NCBI GenBank assembly: GCA_011050085.1
Contig: DRGL01000009.1
Coordinates: 1 to 64,000 of the forward strand
DNA length: 64,000 nt
Direction: 5' to 3'
From: Pricia antarctica
GTDB lineage: Bacteria > Bacteroidota > Bacteroidia > Flavobacteriales > Flavobacteriaceae
Below the pieces are notes generated by a model that had not been told where the DNA came from, ran no database searches, and saw only the letters and a program-made list of their open reading frames with translations. Positions 18,835 through 28,468 of the stretch are shown in pieces; the first letter of the stretch is position 1; each line of letters starts with the position of its first letter. The position numbers and the translations under genes were made by a program.

Positions 18835-21800
18835 ATGTTGGCTATGTTAACAATAGATTCTGTACGTAGAATCATATCATTATGCTGCTTGATCTTGGGC
18901 GGTTTTATGTACGGACAATCCGTTTCAGGTACCGTTTCCGACGTCAATGGCCCCTTGCCCGGTGTGAGCGTAGTCGTTAAGGGTACCACCATAGGTACCG
19001 CGACGGATTTCGATGGACAGTTCATTCTTGATGATGTAACTGATGATGCCATTTTGGTACTTAGTTATATCGGCTATTCCACCAAAGAGGTCCCTGTTGA
19101 TGGAAAAAGTACTATCGATGTTGTTTTGGAGGAAGATCTGCAAAAGCTTGACGAAGTGGTATTGGTTGGATATTCCTCTAGAAAAAAATCCACTTTGACA
19201 GGCGCCGTATCGGTGGTTGACGTCGCAGGAATTCAAAAAACAAGGGTATCGAATGTTTCCCAAGCTTTACAAGGTCAAGTGGCCGGTGTACAGGTGACTT
19301 CCAGTTCGGGAGCTCCCGGCGACCCCGTTCAAATACGTATCCGAGGGGAAGGAACCATAGGCAACAACAATCCGCTTTATGTGGTCGATGGCATTCCCAC
19401 ACGGGATATCACTTTTCTGAATCAGGGCGATGTGAAAAATATTACCGTTCTAAAGGATGCCGCTGCCGCTGCCATTTATGGTTCGCGCGCATCGGGAGGG
19501 GTAGTGCTGGTGACTACAAATAGTGGAACGGAAGGCAAGCTTAATGTCGATGTAAACTATTTTGCCGGAATTGAGAAAGTTTCGAACCTTCCTGATTTAC
19601 TTAGTGCAGATCAGTACATAAATACATTGGAGCAAGCATGGAACAATTCCAATAGGGAAGGGCCTAATCCCTATACCGCGGACAGGGGAAGGGCTGATTT
19701 CGCCGACACCGATTGGTTAAACGAATTGTTTACCCAGGGAAGGTCACAAAATCTACACTTGACGGTGAATGGTGGAAGCGATAAAGTCCGGTTTTATACC
19801 TCTTTGGGATATTACGGCCAAGACGGTACGATAATCTATGACAATGACCGGTACAAGAGAATGACTTTTAGAAATAATATCGAAATCGATTTGACCGATC
19901 GTTTAAAGGTCGGGTCCAACCTTCAACTATCCAACGAAAAACAGGATAAAATAGCTTCTACAGGGGAAAGCCTAATTCGATTCGGATTGTTGAGGGCGCC
20001 GGTAATCCCCGTGTATAAAAACGTCGCCGACCCTACCTATAGTGAACGGGACCCTTTTACCGATCTACCCTTTTTTACGCCTAACGACTATGATGTCGGT
20101 TTACAAAGGTCGCTCTACGAATTTGTGGGAAATCCGGTAGCACAGGCGTTCTTTACCGATGATCGTCGAAGTACCTTTACCACCTTCGGGAATGTATTCG
20201 GTGAGTATGCCTTTCTGAAAAATAGGGAACTGAAATTCAGGACCAATTTAGGTGTCGATTTAAACTTTTTCCATAATAAGGCCTTCAACGAAAACTATGG
20301 TGACGACGACGGGGGCGGAAGCGAATTGGATCAAGGTCTGGGCAGAAGAAATAGACCGAACGGACTGAACGAGGAAAGGGGGGAGGCCTATACCATAACA
20401 TTTAACAATACCCTGAATTACGAGAAGATCTTTAACGACAAACACGATTTTAGCGCCTTGGTAGGAACCGAATACATAGAGAATTATGCATCTTCCATTG
20501 GGGGCAGTAGAACACGATACCCGTATACTTCGAATGAGTTTCGATACTTGGACTATGGTGGCAATGAACTGGATGTTCGTAACGGGGGCAGTGCCTCCGA
20601 ATGGTCATTATTCTCCCTCTTCGGATCGACAACCTATGTTTACGATAACAAATATATGCTTACAGCTAACCTTAGGGCCGATGCATCCTCGAGGTTTTCG
20701 GACAGTAATCGATGGGGATATTTTCCTTCGGTCTCGGTCGGTTGGAAGATTTCGGACGAAAAATTTCTCTATGATGTAGACTGGCTATCCAATTTGAAAC
20801 TTCGGGCAAGCTGGGGCGAACTAGGCAATCAAGAAATCGATAACTACGCCTATTTGACCTTAGTAAGTCAAGAGGATGGCATTGTCAAAATCGATCGGTT
20901 CGGAAATCCCGACCTAAAATGGGAAAGTTCCAGACAATCGAATATAGGTCTTGACCTTGGCCTGTTCAATAACAAATTGGCTTTTTATGCGGAGTATTTT
21001 GAAAAGAACACTACGGATATATTACTGCCTATTGGCTTGCCCTCGGTTGTAGGCGACGTTTACCCCACCATCGTCAACGCCGGGGAGGTCAATAATAAGG
21101 GGTTTGAATTTTCCCTGAACTATAGAAACAATGACCATGAAGTCAAATACAATATAAATGCCAATTTGGCTACCTTGAAAAACAATGTCGTAAGATTGGC
21201 GCCGAACGTTCCAAATCTCACGGGGCCTGTGACCCGGACTGCACCAGGCCATCCGCTTAATGCGTATTATGGGTACCAAATGATTGGTATTTATCAAAAT
21301 CAAGCTGAAATAGACAACTATCTGACAGCATCTCCTGACGTTCAACCTGGTGATATCAAATTTGCCGATCTCAATGCGGATGGAATTATAAATTCCGATG
21401 ATAGGGACTATATAGGCAGCCCTATTCCCAATCTCACCTATGGCCTATCCTTTTCCGCATCGTATGTCGGCTTCGATTTTTCCTTTCTCTTCCAAGGTGT
21501 TGAGGGCGTAGAACGTTATAATCAAGGTAAACAAATCGTGGATTACGATACGCGGCCGTTCAATTATACTACGGCAATACTAGACTCTTGGAACGGAGAG
21601 GGTAGTAGCAACACCATACCCAGGGTTGCCTTTGTTGATAATGGGAGTAGTAGGGTTTCAAGTGTCTTTGTTGAGGATGCCTCTTATCTTCGGCTTAAAA
21701 ATATAGAACTGGGATATACTTTGCCTGATATAGCGGGATTGCAACAGCTACGGCTATACCTTTCAGGACAGAATCTGTTGACGTTTACCGACTATTCGGG

Positions 21801-21888
21801 CCTAGATCCGGAATCTACCGATTTAATGGATCTGGGGACCTATCCTTCTTCAACATCAATTTTGGTAGGTATCAACGCTAAATTTTAA
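18835..21888 (+). CDS. SusC/RagA family TonB-linked outer-membrane transporter
   Basis: This 1017-residue protein imports oligosaccharides or similar ligands across the outer membrane with its SusD partner. After a signal peptide (about 1-29, ending GFMYGQ) comes a carboxypeptidase-regulatory-like domain (VSGTVSDVNGPLPGVSVVVKG to VVLEED), the SusC signature LDEVVLVGYSS, a plug domain (QALQGQVAGVQV, IRIRGEGTIGNNNPLYVVDG, VLKDAAAAAIYGSRASGG) and a beta-barrel ending in the typical final strand VGINAKF. It lacks the N-terminal STN domain seen in the second SusC of this window, so it is probably not wired to a FecR/ECF pair. SusD follows after 17 bases and a GH130 gene after that. Confidence 0.95.
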   Translation: MLAMLTIDSVRRIISLCCLILGGFMYGQSVSGTVSDVNGPLPGVSVVVKGTTIGTATDFDGQFILDDVTDDAILVLSYIGYSTKEVPVDGKSTIDVVLEEDLQKLDEVVLVGYSSRKKSTLTGAVSVVDVAGIQKTRVSNVSQALQGQVAGVQVTSSSGAPGDPVQIRIRGEGTIGNNNPLYVVDGIPTRDITFLNQGDVKNITVLKDAAAAAIYGSRASGGVVLVTTNSGTEGKLNVDVNYFAGIEKVSNLPDLLSADQYINTLEQAWNNSNREGPNPYTADRGRADFADTDWLNELFTQGRSQNLHLTVNGGSDKVRFYTSLGYYGQDGTIIYDNDRYKRMTFRNNIEIDLTDRLKVGSNLQLSNEKQDKIASTGESLIRFGLLRAPVIPVYKNVADPTYSERDPFTDLPFFTPNDYDVGLQRSLYEFVGNPVAQAFFTDDRRSTFTTFGNVFGEYAFLKNRELKFRTNLGVDLNFFHNKAFNENYGDDDGGGSELDQGLGRRNRPNGLNEERGEAYTITFNNTLNYEKIFNDKHDFSALVGTEYIENYASSIGGSRTRYPYTSNEFRYLDYGGNELDVRNGGSASEWSLFSLFGSTTYVYDNKYMLTANLRADASSRFSDSNRWGYFPSVSVGWKISDEKFLYDVDWLSNLKLRASWGELGNQEIDNYAYLTLVSQEDGIVKIDRFGNPDLKWESSRQSNIGLDLGLFNNKLAFYAEYFEKNTTDILLPIGLPSVVGDVYPTIVNAGEVNNKGFEFSLNYRNNDHEVKYNINANLATLKNNVVRLAPNVPNLTGPVTRTAPGHPLNAYYGYQMIGIYQNQAEIDNYLTASPDVQPGDIKFADLNADGIINSDDRDYIGSPIPNLTYGLSFSASYVGFDFSFLFQGVEGVERYNQGKQIVDYDTRPFNYTTAILDSWNGEGSSNTIPRVAFVDNGSSRVSSVFVEDASYLRLKNIELGYTLPDIAGLQQLRLYLSGQNLLTFTDYSGLDPESTDLMDLGTYPSSTSILVGINAKF

Positions 21889-21905
21889 TCGTAATAAATT
21901 GTATC

Positions 21906-23393
21906 ATGAAAAGTAGAATCAATTATTTTGCGGCCATCGTAATTTTTGCAGTTTTTTTTAGCTGTACGAATGAACTTGATAATAATCCCATCGGGCTTCT
22001 AACCGAAGATCAAATCGATACGGAACCTACCGTCACGACTATAGAATCCTCGGTATTTTCTGCTTATCAGCCCCTAAAGAATACTTTGAACGGCATTATT
22101 CCCGATTGGCGTTGGGATTTGGGTACAGTATTCAGAAATGACATCGTGTTACAGGATATTGCGGCCCATGACATGAATAAAAAATGGAACCCAGATGGCG
22201 ATCAGGCATGGATAGATCGCATTTCAGACTTCAGCTTTACGGCCGATAACCAAGCTTTCAACGGAATTTGGGTATACGATTATGAAGGTATCAGCAGGGC
22301 CAATCTGGCCATTCAATTCCTGACAAATACAGAGGTGGTCGGTAGCGCAGGAATGGAAGAGGTCAGAAGAGACCAATTATTATCGGAAGCCTATTTTCTT
22401 AGGGCCAATTACTATTTCGACCTCCTGAATAATTTTGGCGACGTACCGCTGATTCTTGCATCGCCAGATTCGTTTCAAGAGGCATTCGCACTATCGGTAA
22501 GGGCACCTTCGGAGGAAGTCCGCGCCCAAATTAACGCCGATCTTACGGCCGCAAAGTCAATTTCCCCGAATACAAAGTATGCCGACGCATCCGAACCTTG
22601 GAGAGCCTCTAAAGGAGCAATCATTGCCCTGCAAGCTAAAGTGGCCCTATTCAATGAAAATTGGGGGGAAGCTCTTTCCTTTATCGATGAGCTTGATGCC
22701 CTTGGTTTCTATAGTCTGAACGCGCAATATTTTGATAGTTTCGATGTTAATAAAGAATTTGCCGATAACGAGGTGATTTTCGCCTATGACCATCGCTCCG
22801 AAGAAAATCCTAGGAACGGGAACGGATTCGGGGCTGTGACCAGTTGGGGCTTTTTTGCGCCTACCACTGATTTTCTAGAAGCTTTTGAAGCCAATGACCC
22901 AAGACTATTATACACCATAGACGTTCCTGCCCAGCGTTCCTCCAAAATATTGGGATCTACGACCGATTACATCGGAAACGACGACTCCCCTGGAAATAGA
23001 ATCTACATTCGCTATGCTGATGTTCTGCTTTGGAAGGCCGAAGCCCTGAACGAGACAGGTAATTCGTCCGCTGCCATCGCTTTAATCAACGAAATACGGG
23101 CCAGGGCGAGAACCAGTGCTACTGCGGATGGAGCAACGGTACCTTCGGGAACCCTTGCCGAAAGACCGAGTTCGGCCGATATGGCCCAAATTAGGGAATG
23201 GTTGAGAGCTGAAAGACGGGTAGAACTGGGTTTTGAGGCCCACCGGTTCAATGATTTGAAACGCTGGGGAATAGCCCAAGAAGAATTAAGTGCATTGGAC
23301 GTCAACTTTAAGGATTACAATGTACTTTATCCTATCCCACAAAGCGACATTGACAAGTCTGGGGGGACTATTGTACAAAATCCCGGGTATTAA
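21906..23393 (+). CDS. SusD/RagB family outer-membrane glycan-binding lipoprotein
   Basis: This 495-residue lipoprotein has a signal peptide with lipobox FAVFFSCTNEL, so it should be anchored at Cys20 on the cell surface. The SusD fold is shown by the TPR-like motifs (LLSEAYFLRANYYFDLLNNFGDVPLIL, IALQAKVALFNENW) and the closing block with RYADVLLWKAEALNETG, WLRAERRVELGFEAHRFNDLKRWG and YPIPQSDIDKS. It forms the lid of the SusC transporter encoded 17 bases upstream. Its length is normal for the family. The binding specificity cannot be read from the sequence; the neighbouring GH130 gene suggests a mannose-containing ligand. Confidence 0.95.
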   Translation: MKSRINYFAAIVIFAVFFSCTNELDNNPIGLLTEDQIDTEPTVTTIESSVFSAYQPLKNTLNGIIPDWRWDLGTVFRNDIVLQDIAAHDMNKKWNPDGDQAWIDRISDFSFTADNQAFNGIWVYDYEGISRANLAIQFLTNTEVVGSAGMEEVRRDQLLSEAYFLRANYYFDLLNNFGDVPLILASPDSFQEAFALSVRAPSEEVRAQINADLTAAKSISPNTKYADASEPWRASKGAIIALQAKVALFNENWGEALSFIDELDALGFYSLNAQYFDSFDVNKEFADNEVIFAYDHRSEENPRNGNGFGAVTSWGFFAPTTDFLEAFEANDPRLLYTIDVPAQRSSKILGSTTDYIGNDDSPGNRIYIRYADVLLWKAEALNETGNSSAAIALINEIRARARTSATADGATVPSGTLAERPSSADMAQIREWLRAERRVELGFEAHRFNDLKRWGIAQEELSALDVNFKDYNVLYPIPQSDIDKSGGTIVQNPGY

Positions 23394-23497
23394 TTTATAG
23401 CAAAACCTATACATCTCGTGACTGGATGCAACAGAAAATTTTGTTCTGGATATTATAAATTTTAGAATTCAGGTGACATCCCAATACATTTAAACAT

Positions 23498-24646
23498 ATG
23501 ATGAGAATCAAAACGCTTTCGGCATCCTTATTATTTTTAGCGCTCTTTATTACCTGCAAAGAAATTAATTCAACCACTGTCGAAACCAAGAACGCTGGCC
23601 TGGTTGAAAAATCGTGGATGCTCGGTCCTTTCGAGCGTCCCTCAAATGAAAGACCTATTATCCAAAGTGATTCAAGCACGCTTTTTAAAGATCCTATTTC
23701 CGGTAAAGAAGTAGCATGGGAATCAAAGGCCACTTTCAATCCGGCTGCCATTGTCAAGAACAGTCAAATTAACGTATTATATAGGGCAGAGCAAGATCTT
23801 CACAGCGATTCGATAGGTGGGCATACCTCCCGAATTGGATTGGCCGTGTCTGATGACGGCACAAGTTATCGCACTAATAAAGAGCCTATTTTTTATCCGG
23901 ACAACGATGACCAGAAAAAATACGAGTGGATCGGGGGTACGGAAGACCCGCGAATCGTTGAAAGCGATGACGGAAACTATATTCTTACCTATACCCAATG
24001 GAACGGCGATGTTCCGCGTTTGGCACTCGCAACTTCTCCCGATCTTAAACAGTGGACAAAGCATGGCCCTATATTCGAGGCGTATAAAGATGGAAAATAT
24101 AACGATAGGGAAACGAAGTCGGGTGCCATAGTTACCAAAATGCAAGATGGAAAGCTGGTCGCCGCAAAAATTAATGGCAAGTACTATATGTATTTCGGGG
24201 TACCGCACATTTGGTTGGCATCATCTACCGATTTAATCGATTGGGAACCCGTTGAGGATTATGCAGGCAATCTCGCCCCGGTGCTAAACCCGCGCCCCGG
24301 TTATTTCGATTCGTGGTTGGTAGAGGCCGGACCGCCTCCGGTGATAACCGAAGATGGTATTGTCGTGCTATACAATGCAGGGAACTCTTCAAACATTGGT
24401 GTTAAGGATTTAGGCAATCGCGTTTATACCGCCGGGCAGGCGCTATTTTCTTCCGAAGAACCCTGGAAACTATTGGATCGTTGCGAAACGCCTTTTCTTA
24501 AACCCGAACTCCCTTTTGAAAAATCCGGACAATATATAGATGGGACCACCTTTGTTGAAGGCTTGGTCTATTTTGATAATAAATGGTTTCTATATTACGG
24601 TACGGCGGATAGTATGGTCGGGGTTGCCATAGGTGATGCGAAGTAA
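23498..24646 (+). CDS. GH130-family glycosidase or phosphorylase, lipoprotein
   Basis: The 382-residue protein starts with a lipoprotein signal (LLFLALFITCKEIN). It has five-bladed propeller features of GH130: TFNPAAIVKN, INVLYRAEQD, SRIGLAVSDDG, the GGTEDPRIV block that carries the catalytic Asp of the family, LTYTQWNGDVPRLALATS, VEAGPPPVITEDGIVVLYN and FYYGTADSMVGVA near the end. GH130 enzymes cleave or phosphorolyse beta-mannosides. Export to the cell envelope argues for a hydrolase over a phosphorylase, because phosphate-using members are usually cytoplasmic; this is inference. It follows SusD by 104 bases and completes a small mannoside-type PUL. Either of the paired ATGs (23498, 23501) may be the start. 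Confidence 0.82.
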   Translation: MMRIKTLSASLLFLALFITCKEINSTTVETKNAGLVEKSWMLGPFERPSNERPIIQSDSSTLFKDPISGKEVAWESKATFNPAAIVKNSQINVLYRAEQDLHSDSIGGHTSRIGLAVSDDGTSYRTNKEPIFYPDNDDQKKYEWIGGTEDPRIVESDDGNYILTYTQWNGDVPRLALATSPDLKQWTKHGPIFEAYKDGKYNDRETKSGAIVTKMQDGKLVAAKINGKYYMYFGVPHIWLASSTDLIDWEPVEDYAGNLAPVLNPRPGYFDSWLVEAGPPPVITEDGIVVLYNAGNSSNIGVKDLGNRVYTAGQALFSSEEPWKLLDRCETPFLKPELPFEKSGQYIDGTTFVEGLVYFDNKWFLYYGTADSMVGVAIGDAK

Positions 24647-24781
24647 GACTCATCGACGTTTTTTTTTCTTCAGAGGTTGAACAGCATTTATTATTTCCAA
24701 AACAGTTCTGAACGAATTGGCATTGCAAACCTGAATTGTCAAAGTAGTATATCTTTATAGCATTAAAATACCCCGGAAGTA

Positions 24782-25390
24782 ATGCAGACTCAAAATATAA
24801 ACCTGACCGTTCCTATAAAAATTTGCTATCCTGTTTTACAGCAGGTGTTGGAGACCAAGCTTATCGGTATGGAAGTCGGTACGGAAGAACGTAAGCGGGG
24901 TAAAATTCTCAGCGTAGGTTTGGCCCCTAGTCCTTTGGCGGACTATCATGTCGTATTTGAGCTGCAACTTGAGCTGGCGCGAAAATTATTATGGGCAAAG
25001 CAAATCCCCATGTTGATACACTGCTCCCTCGACTTTGACCCTGAATCGGGCAAATTATCGGTAGGCACATTTAAAATTGACTCCAAAAGCAGGAATTTTG
25101 TTTTGAACAGGGCCTTTGAATTTTTGGCCAATCGCGTTTATTACCGAAAAATACTTGACAAAGCCTCCATCAATTTAGACGAACTCATAGCCGCAAAAGT
25201 GAGCATCTTAAATGAAAAGCTCCTATCAGGTATTGCTGCATCAAAAGGCATGCTTTTCAATGGTACAATGAATACTATCGCATTGACCAAAATTGAACCG
25301 GGTCCGGAACACTTTGTGGTCTATGCGCGGTTTAAGGGTGAGGTGGAAGTGACGCTATCCAGTCTTCCTGAAATGGATTTTACTTCCTAG
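24782..25390 (+). CDS. Hypothetical protein, possibly related to DUF4403
   Basis: This 202-residue protein has alternating hydrophobic strands and a duplicated look: NLTVPIKICYPVLQQVLETK near the start, VVFELQLELARKLLWAKQIPMLIHCSLDFD in the middle and IALTKIEPGPEHFVVYARFKGEVEV at the end. This resembles half of a DUF4403-type lipid-binding (TULIP-like) module, but it is much shorter than those proteins and has no signal peptide, so I hold the link weakly. It follows the GH130 gene by 135 bases on the same strand, yet no functional tie to the PUL is evident. Confidence 0.5.
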   Translation: MQTQNINLTVPIKICYPVLQQVLETKLIGMEVGTEERKRGKILSVGLAPSPLADYHVVFELQLELARKLLWAKQIPMLIHCSLDFDPESGKLSVGTFKIDSKSRNFVLNRAFEFLANRVYYRKILDKASINLDELIAAKVSILNEKLLSGIAASKGMLFNGTMNTIALTKIEPGPEHFVVYARFKGEVEVTLSSLPEMDFTS

Positions 25391-25640
25391 CCTTTTACCC
25401 TATTTTTTTTGGGTGCTATCACTAGGCTTACCTAAAATTTTGGCATATTTGGGTTCGGAAAATTTCGTGCAGACCTATCAGAATTTAAATATCATCGTTA
25501 ACACGAATTTTATAAATCTGCGAACTAGGTCAAGTAGGATACCAAAACGGCAAAGTTTTACTTAAAACGCATGTCTCAAGAGTTTTAAAATAGTAGACGC
25601 ATTGGCAAAAAATCAGCATCCGATGTATCATTTCCGGTGA

Positions 25641-26414
25641 TTATTGCCAGCTATAAGCGAAATACCGACAGGGCCGATTCCCGACATTGGATATGGCATG
25701 AACTTCGTTCGAATTTATAAAAAATAGATCGCCTTCCGTCCCGCTGTATGTTTTTCCCGCTATGGTCATTTCGGTCTGGCCTTCCATGACCACGATTATT
25801 TCGGATGAAAAATGGGAATGGGGCTCATGGCTAGGTCCTTTTTGATTCAATTGTGTTACGTGCATCTCAAAATTTGTGCACATCGCCGTGGCCCTATTGA
25901 AATAATCTGTCCTACCACCCTTTTCGTTTTCCTTAAAGACTGTCTTATCAGAATTAATAAATAGGGGTCCACCAGCTTCGTCGCTTCTTTTGACATCCAT
26001 ATTCTTTTTAGAGGTAAACATCATAATATAATAGGTCAACGGTCCATCTCCGACGTTTTCCATCGATTGTTCCGTTAGAGGTGGGATGAGAACCACGCTT
26101 CCGGCAGGGAGCACCTTGCTCGTGCCATCCATTGTCATTTTTAGCAATCCCTCCTTTACAATGGCTACTTCCTCGATAGTATCTTGGGTGTGGGGGGGAG
26201 AAGGTTTTGCTCCTTTTTCCTGGGTGGTAGCATGAATTTCTAAAAAGCTGAAATGGGGAGAAATACCTTCCATGATTTTGCGTCCTACACGCTGATTACC
26301 TGCTTTGGTAGGTAATTCAGACCAAGTATATACTCCGGATTCGATTTTTTCTAGCTGCGCCATACCCATAAAACTGGTGGTGATTGATAGTATGAATAGG
26401 ATTATTTTGTTCAT
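25641..26414 (-). CDS. Secreted bicupin-domain protein
   Basis: The 257-residue product has a signal peptide (MNKIILFILSITTSFMGMAQ) and two cupin barrels. Cupin 1 (about 50-125) shows HTQDTIEEVAIVKEG and LPAGSVVLIPP. Cupin 2 (about 165-250) shows EPHSHFSSEIIVVMEGQTEM and GDLFFINSNEVHAISNVG. The second barrel keeps the His/Glu metal-binding pattern; the first looks weaker. The overall layout resembles (S)-ureidoglycine aminohydrolase-like bicupins, but no purine catabolism genes are nearby and the protein is exported, so the reaction is unknown. It is convergent with its left neighbour and divergent from the Crp/Fnr gene on the right, which may control it. Confidence 0.78.
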   Translation of the reverse strand: MNKIILFILSITTSFMGMAQLEKIESGVYTWSELPTKAGNQRVGRKIMEGISPHFSFLEIHATTQEKGAKPSPPHTQDTIEEVAIVKEGLLKMTMDGTSKVLPAGSVVLIPPLTEQSMENVGDGPLTYYIMMFTSKKNMDVKRSDEAGGPLFINSDKTVFKENEKGGRTDYFNRATAMCTNFEMHVTQLNQKGPSHEPHSHFSSEIIVVMEGQTEMTIAGKTYSGTEGDLFFINSNEVHAISNVGNRPCRYFAYSWQ

Positions 26415-26736
26415 TTCAATTGGTCTAAAATAGAGCCCGACAATTCGTATCTTTTAAAATTAAGATAATTATCGCCTAATTGAACATTTATTTGCAAACA
26501 AGAAACACTAATATTGACCGCTTCATCCTGAATTAATTAATGTGTTCAATTATCAACCCCTCTAAAGGAGCTTAAATCCAATCTAGGTTTATGAACTCGG
26601 AGGTAAAATGCATAGAAGCCTTATGACGTATTTTCGAAGCGGCAGGATGCTATAAATCTAATACACACATAACGTTTAAGAAGTGATGACTACCCCTTGT
26701 TAATCAACAATTTGTACTTTTACTAGAAATAAAGCT
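26415..26736. other. Divergent intergenic region between cupin and Crp/Fnr genes
   Basis: These 322 bases separate two divergent genes and must hold both promoters. A TTG and a TACTTTTA sequence lie about 20-40 bases before the Crp/Fnr start but the spacing is shorter than the usual 19-20 bases. No clear dyad for a Crp/Fnr-type site was found by eye. Confidence 0.4.
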
Positions 26737-27315
26737 ATGGTTCCGACCCTTTTTCAAAGCATTTATCGACACCCCCTTTTCACCATGGGCGAAATGGAAC
26801 AGATCGTTTCTTTACATACAAAAACGACTGTGAAAAAAGGAGGTTTTTTACTTGAAAAAGGCGACACGGCAAACGCCTATTATTTGGTTGAAAGCGGACT
26901 GGTACGATTCTTTGTACACGATTATGAAGGTAATGAGATTACCACACAGTTTATTTGCGAAAATGAAATTGTCAACGAAGTTTCCTCTTTATTCCAGCGC
27001 CTTCCCTCTGAGCAAAATATACAGGCCGTTACCGATGTGACAGTTTGGAAAATCGATTTCAATAATTTTCAGTATTTGTACCACCATTATGAGTCAGTTC
27101 GGGAATGGGGCCGTGAGTGGATGTCTGCACAGCTCTTCCTAAGTCAACTTCGTCACGTGGAAATGATAACCCAGACTGCCTCTTCCCGCTACTTGAAGCT
27201 GATGGAACAGAAGCCACAAATCATACAACAGGCACCGCTCAAACAGATAGCCTCATTTCTGGGCATTGCCGATACCTCCCTTAGTCGCATTCGGAGAGAA
27301 ATTCTTGCGCCATAG
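26737..27315 (+). CDS. Crp/Fnr family transcriptional regulator
   Basis: This 192-residue cytoplasmic regulator has a cyclic-nucleotide-binding-type beta-barrel (about 20-115; KKGGFLLEKGDTANAYYLVESGLVRFFV, then QFICENEIVNEVSSL), a dimerisation helix (VREWGREWMSAQLFLS) and a short C-terminal helix-turn-helix with PLKQIASFLGIADTSLSRIRREI. Bacteroidota members of this group usually lack the residues that bind cAMP, so the ligand is unknown. No cysteine cluster for an Fe-S centre is present. The gene is divergent from the bicupin gene and precedes a DinB-like gene by 258 bases. The length is normal for the group. Confidence 0.88.
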   Translation: MVPTLFQSIYRHPLFTMGEMEQIVSLHTKTTVKKGGFLLEKGDTANAYYLVESGLVRFFVHDYEGNEITTQFICENEIVNEVSSLFQRLPSEQNIQAVTDVTVWKIDFNNFQYLYHHYESVREWGREWMSAQLFLSQLRHVEMITQTASSRYLKLMEQKPQIIQQAPLKQIASFLGIADTSLSRIRREILAP

Positions 27316-27572
27316 AATTTCTTGACCTATGTAAAGTCCGATTACTTTTTTCATTTCTACATTTGAAGTAATAAATGATAGGTAAAACGGGAAATTTAAA
27401 AACTGTATCGTTTTCCCTCAATATCGTTACAGATCGATAAGGTTACTGATATGCAGGTATATATTCATAGGAACATGGATATGGAATCCTTCTTTTAAGT
27501 ATATAATTCCCATTATGGATAATTATTAAACCACCTACCCAACAGTATTTAGCAACTGTTAAACATACCATC

Positions 27573-28097
27573 ATGGATACTGCAAAATCAAAAAAATTAG
27601 AAATCGTTATTCCGGCCTACCGGATGCATTCACAGAATTTTAAAAATGTTTTGGAGGGCATTACGGAGGAAGCAGCGTTAAAACGCATCGACAACAATAC
27701 GAACCACGTCGTATGGATGGTAGGTAACTTCATCAATTGCCGTTATTGGATTGGCAGTATGCTAGGCATAGAGGATAAAAATCCTTTTGATGATCTGTTT
27801 AAGGATGCACGCGCATTGGACGAAAGTTGTAGCTACCCCACATTACAAGAGCTGAAGAAAAATTTCAATGACATATCCCCAAAGGTGTATCAAAAATTAG
27901 TAAATGCCATTGATGGTCAGTTGGATGAAAAATTTTCATTTGGCATGAATGTTTTCTTTGTGCCCGAAACTATTTTGAACATGATCGGCATGTGCATTGG
28001 CAGGGAAGATTATCTGTTGGGCCAGATGGGTCTGATGCGAAAATTACTGGGTTTAAAAGGGATGGGTTACGATATGGATGAAAATTTAAAATATTGA
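27573..28097 (+). CDS. DinB-superfamily protein
   Basis: A 174-residue helical protein whose pattern fits the DinB/YfiT metal-binding four-helix bundle: an N-terminal helix with YRMHSQNFKNVLEGITEEAA, the motif NTNHVVWMVGNFINCRYW near residues 42-60, which supplies the first histidine, a long variable middle, and a last helix GREDYLLGQMGLMRKLLG. In classical members three histidines bind a metal. Here only the first is well placed, and the later ones seem to be replaced, so metal binding is doubtful. Possible roles are thiol-dependent transferase or stress functions, none shown. It is followed after 22 bases by a 76-residue gene on the same strand, probably in one transcript. Confidence 0.65.
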   Translation: MDTAKSKKLEIVIPAYRMHSQNFKNVLEGITEEAALKRIDNNTNHVVWMVGNFINCRYWIGSMLGIEDKNPFDDLFKDARALDESCSYPTLQELKKNFNDISPKVYQKLVNAIDGQLDEKFSFGMNVFFVPETILNMIGMCIGREDYLLGQMGLMRKLLGLKGMGYDMDENLKY

Positions 28098-28119
28098 TTC
28101 ACCTAATAAAATGTAGATT

Positions 28120-28350
28120 ATGGTTGAAGTGTACCGAACAAATGTAGCAACTCAAAAACAAGCCAAATTTGTGTTGGAGCAGCTTTTGAAAATTTTCCCT
28201 GAATATCTAATCAACTTTGACTTGGAGGATTGTGATAATATTCTACGGGTGGAATCGGTTTCGGGGAAGATTGAGGTGGTTAGGATAGCTGCTCTTCTTA
28301 ATGATATTGGATTTTTTGCTATGGTACTTCCAGATACTATCGAAGTTTAA
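28120..28350 (+). CDS. Small ferredoxin-fold-like protein, HMA-type
   Basis: This 76-residue protein reads MVEVYRTNVATQKQAKFV, then FPEYLINFDLEDCDNILRVES, then IAALLNDIGFFAMVLP. The beta-alpha-beta-beta-alpha-beta order fits a ferredoxin-like fold of the heavy-metal-associated type, but the CxxC metal motif is missing and only one cysteine remains. Similar small proteins are common in Flavobacteriia as conserved hypotheticals. It is 22 bases after the DinB-like gene and likely co-expressed. Function unknown. Confidence 0.6.
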   Translation: MVEVYRTNVATQKQAKFVLEQLLKIFPEYLINFDLEDCDNILRVESVSGKIEVVRIAALLNDIGFFAMVLPDTIEV

Positions 28351-28468
28351 AGGAATGTACATGTAAAGGTGTTTAAAACAATTAACAAACGGCAACGTCC
28401 AATTACTTTTTGGCTGGTCTCAATAAAAATTTTAAAACGATACCCAACGAATTAAAACCTAACGAAAA

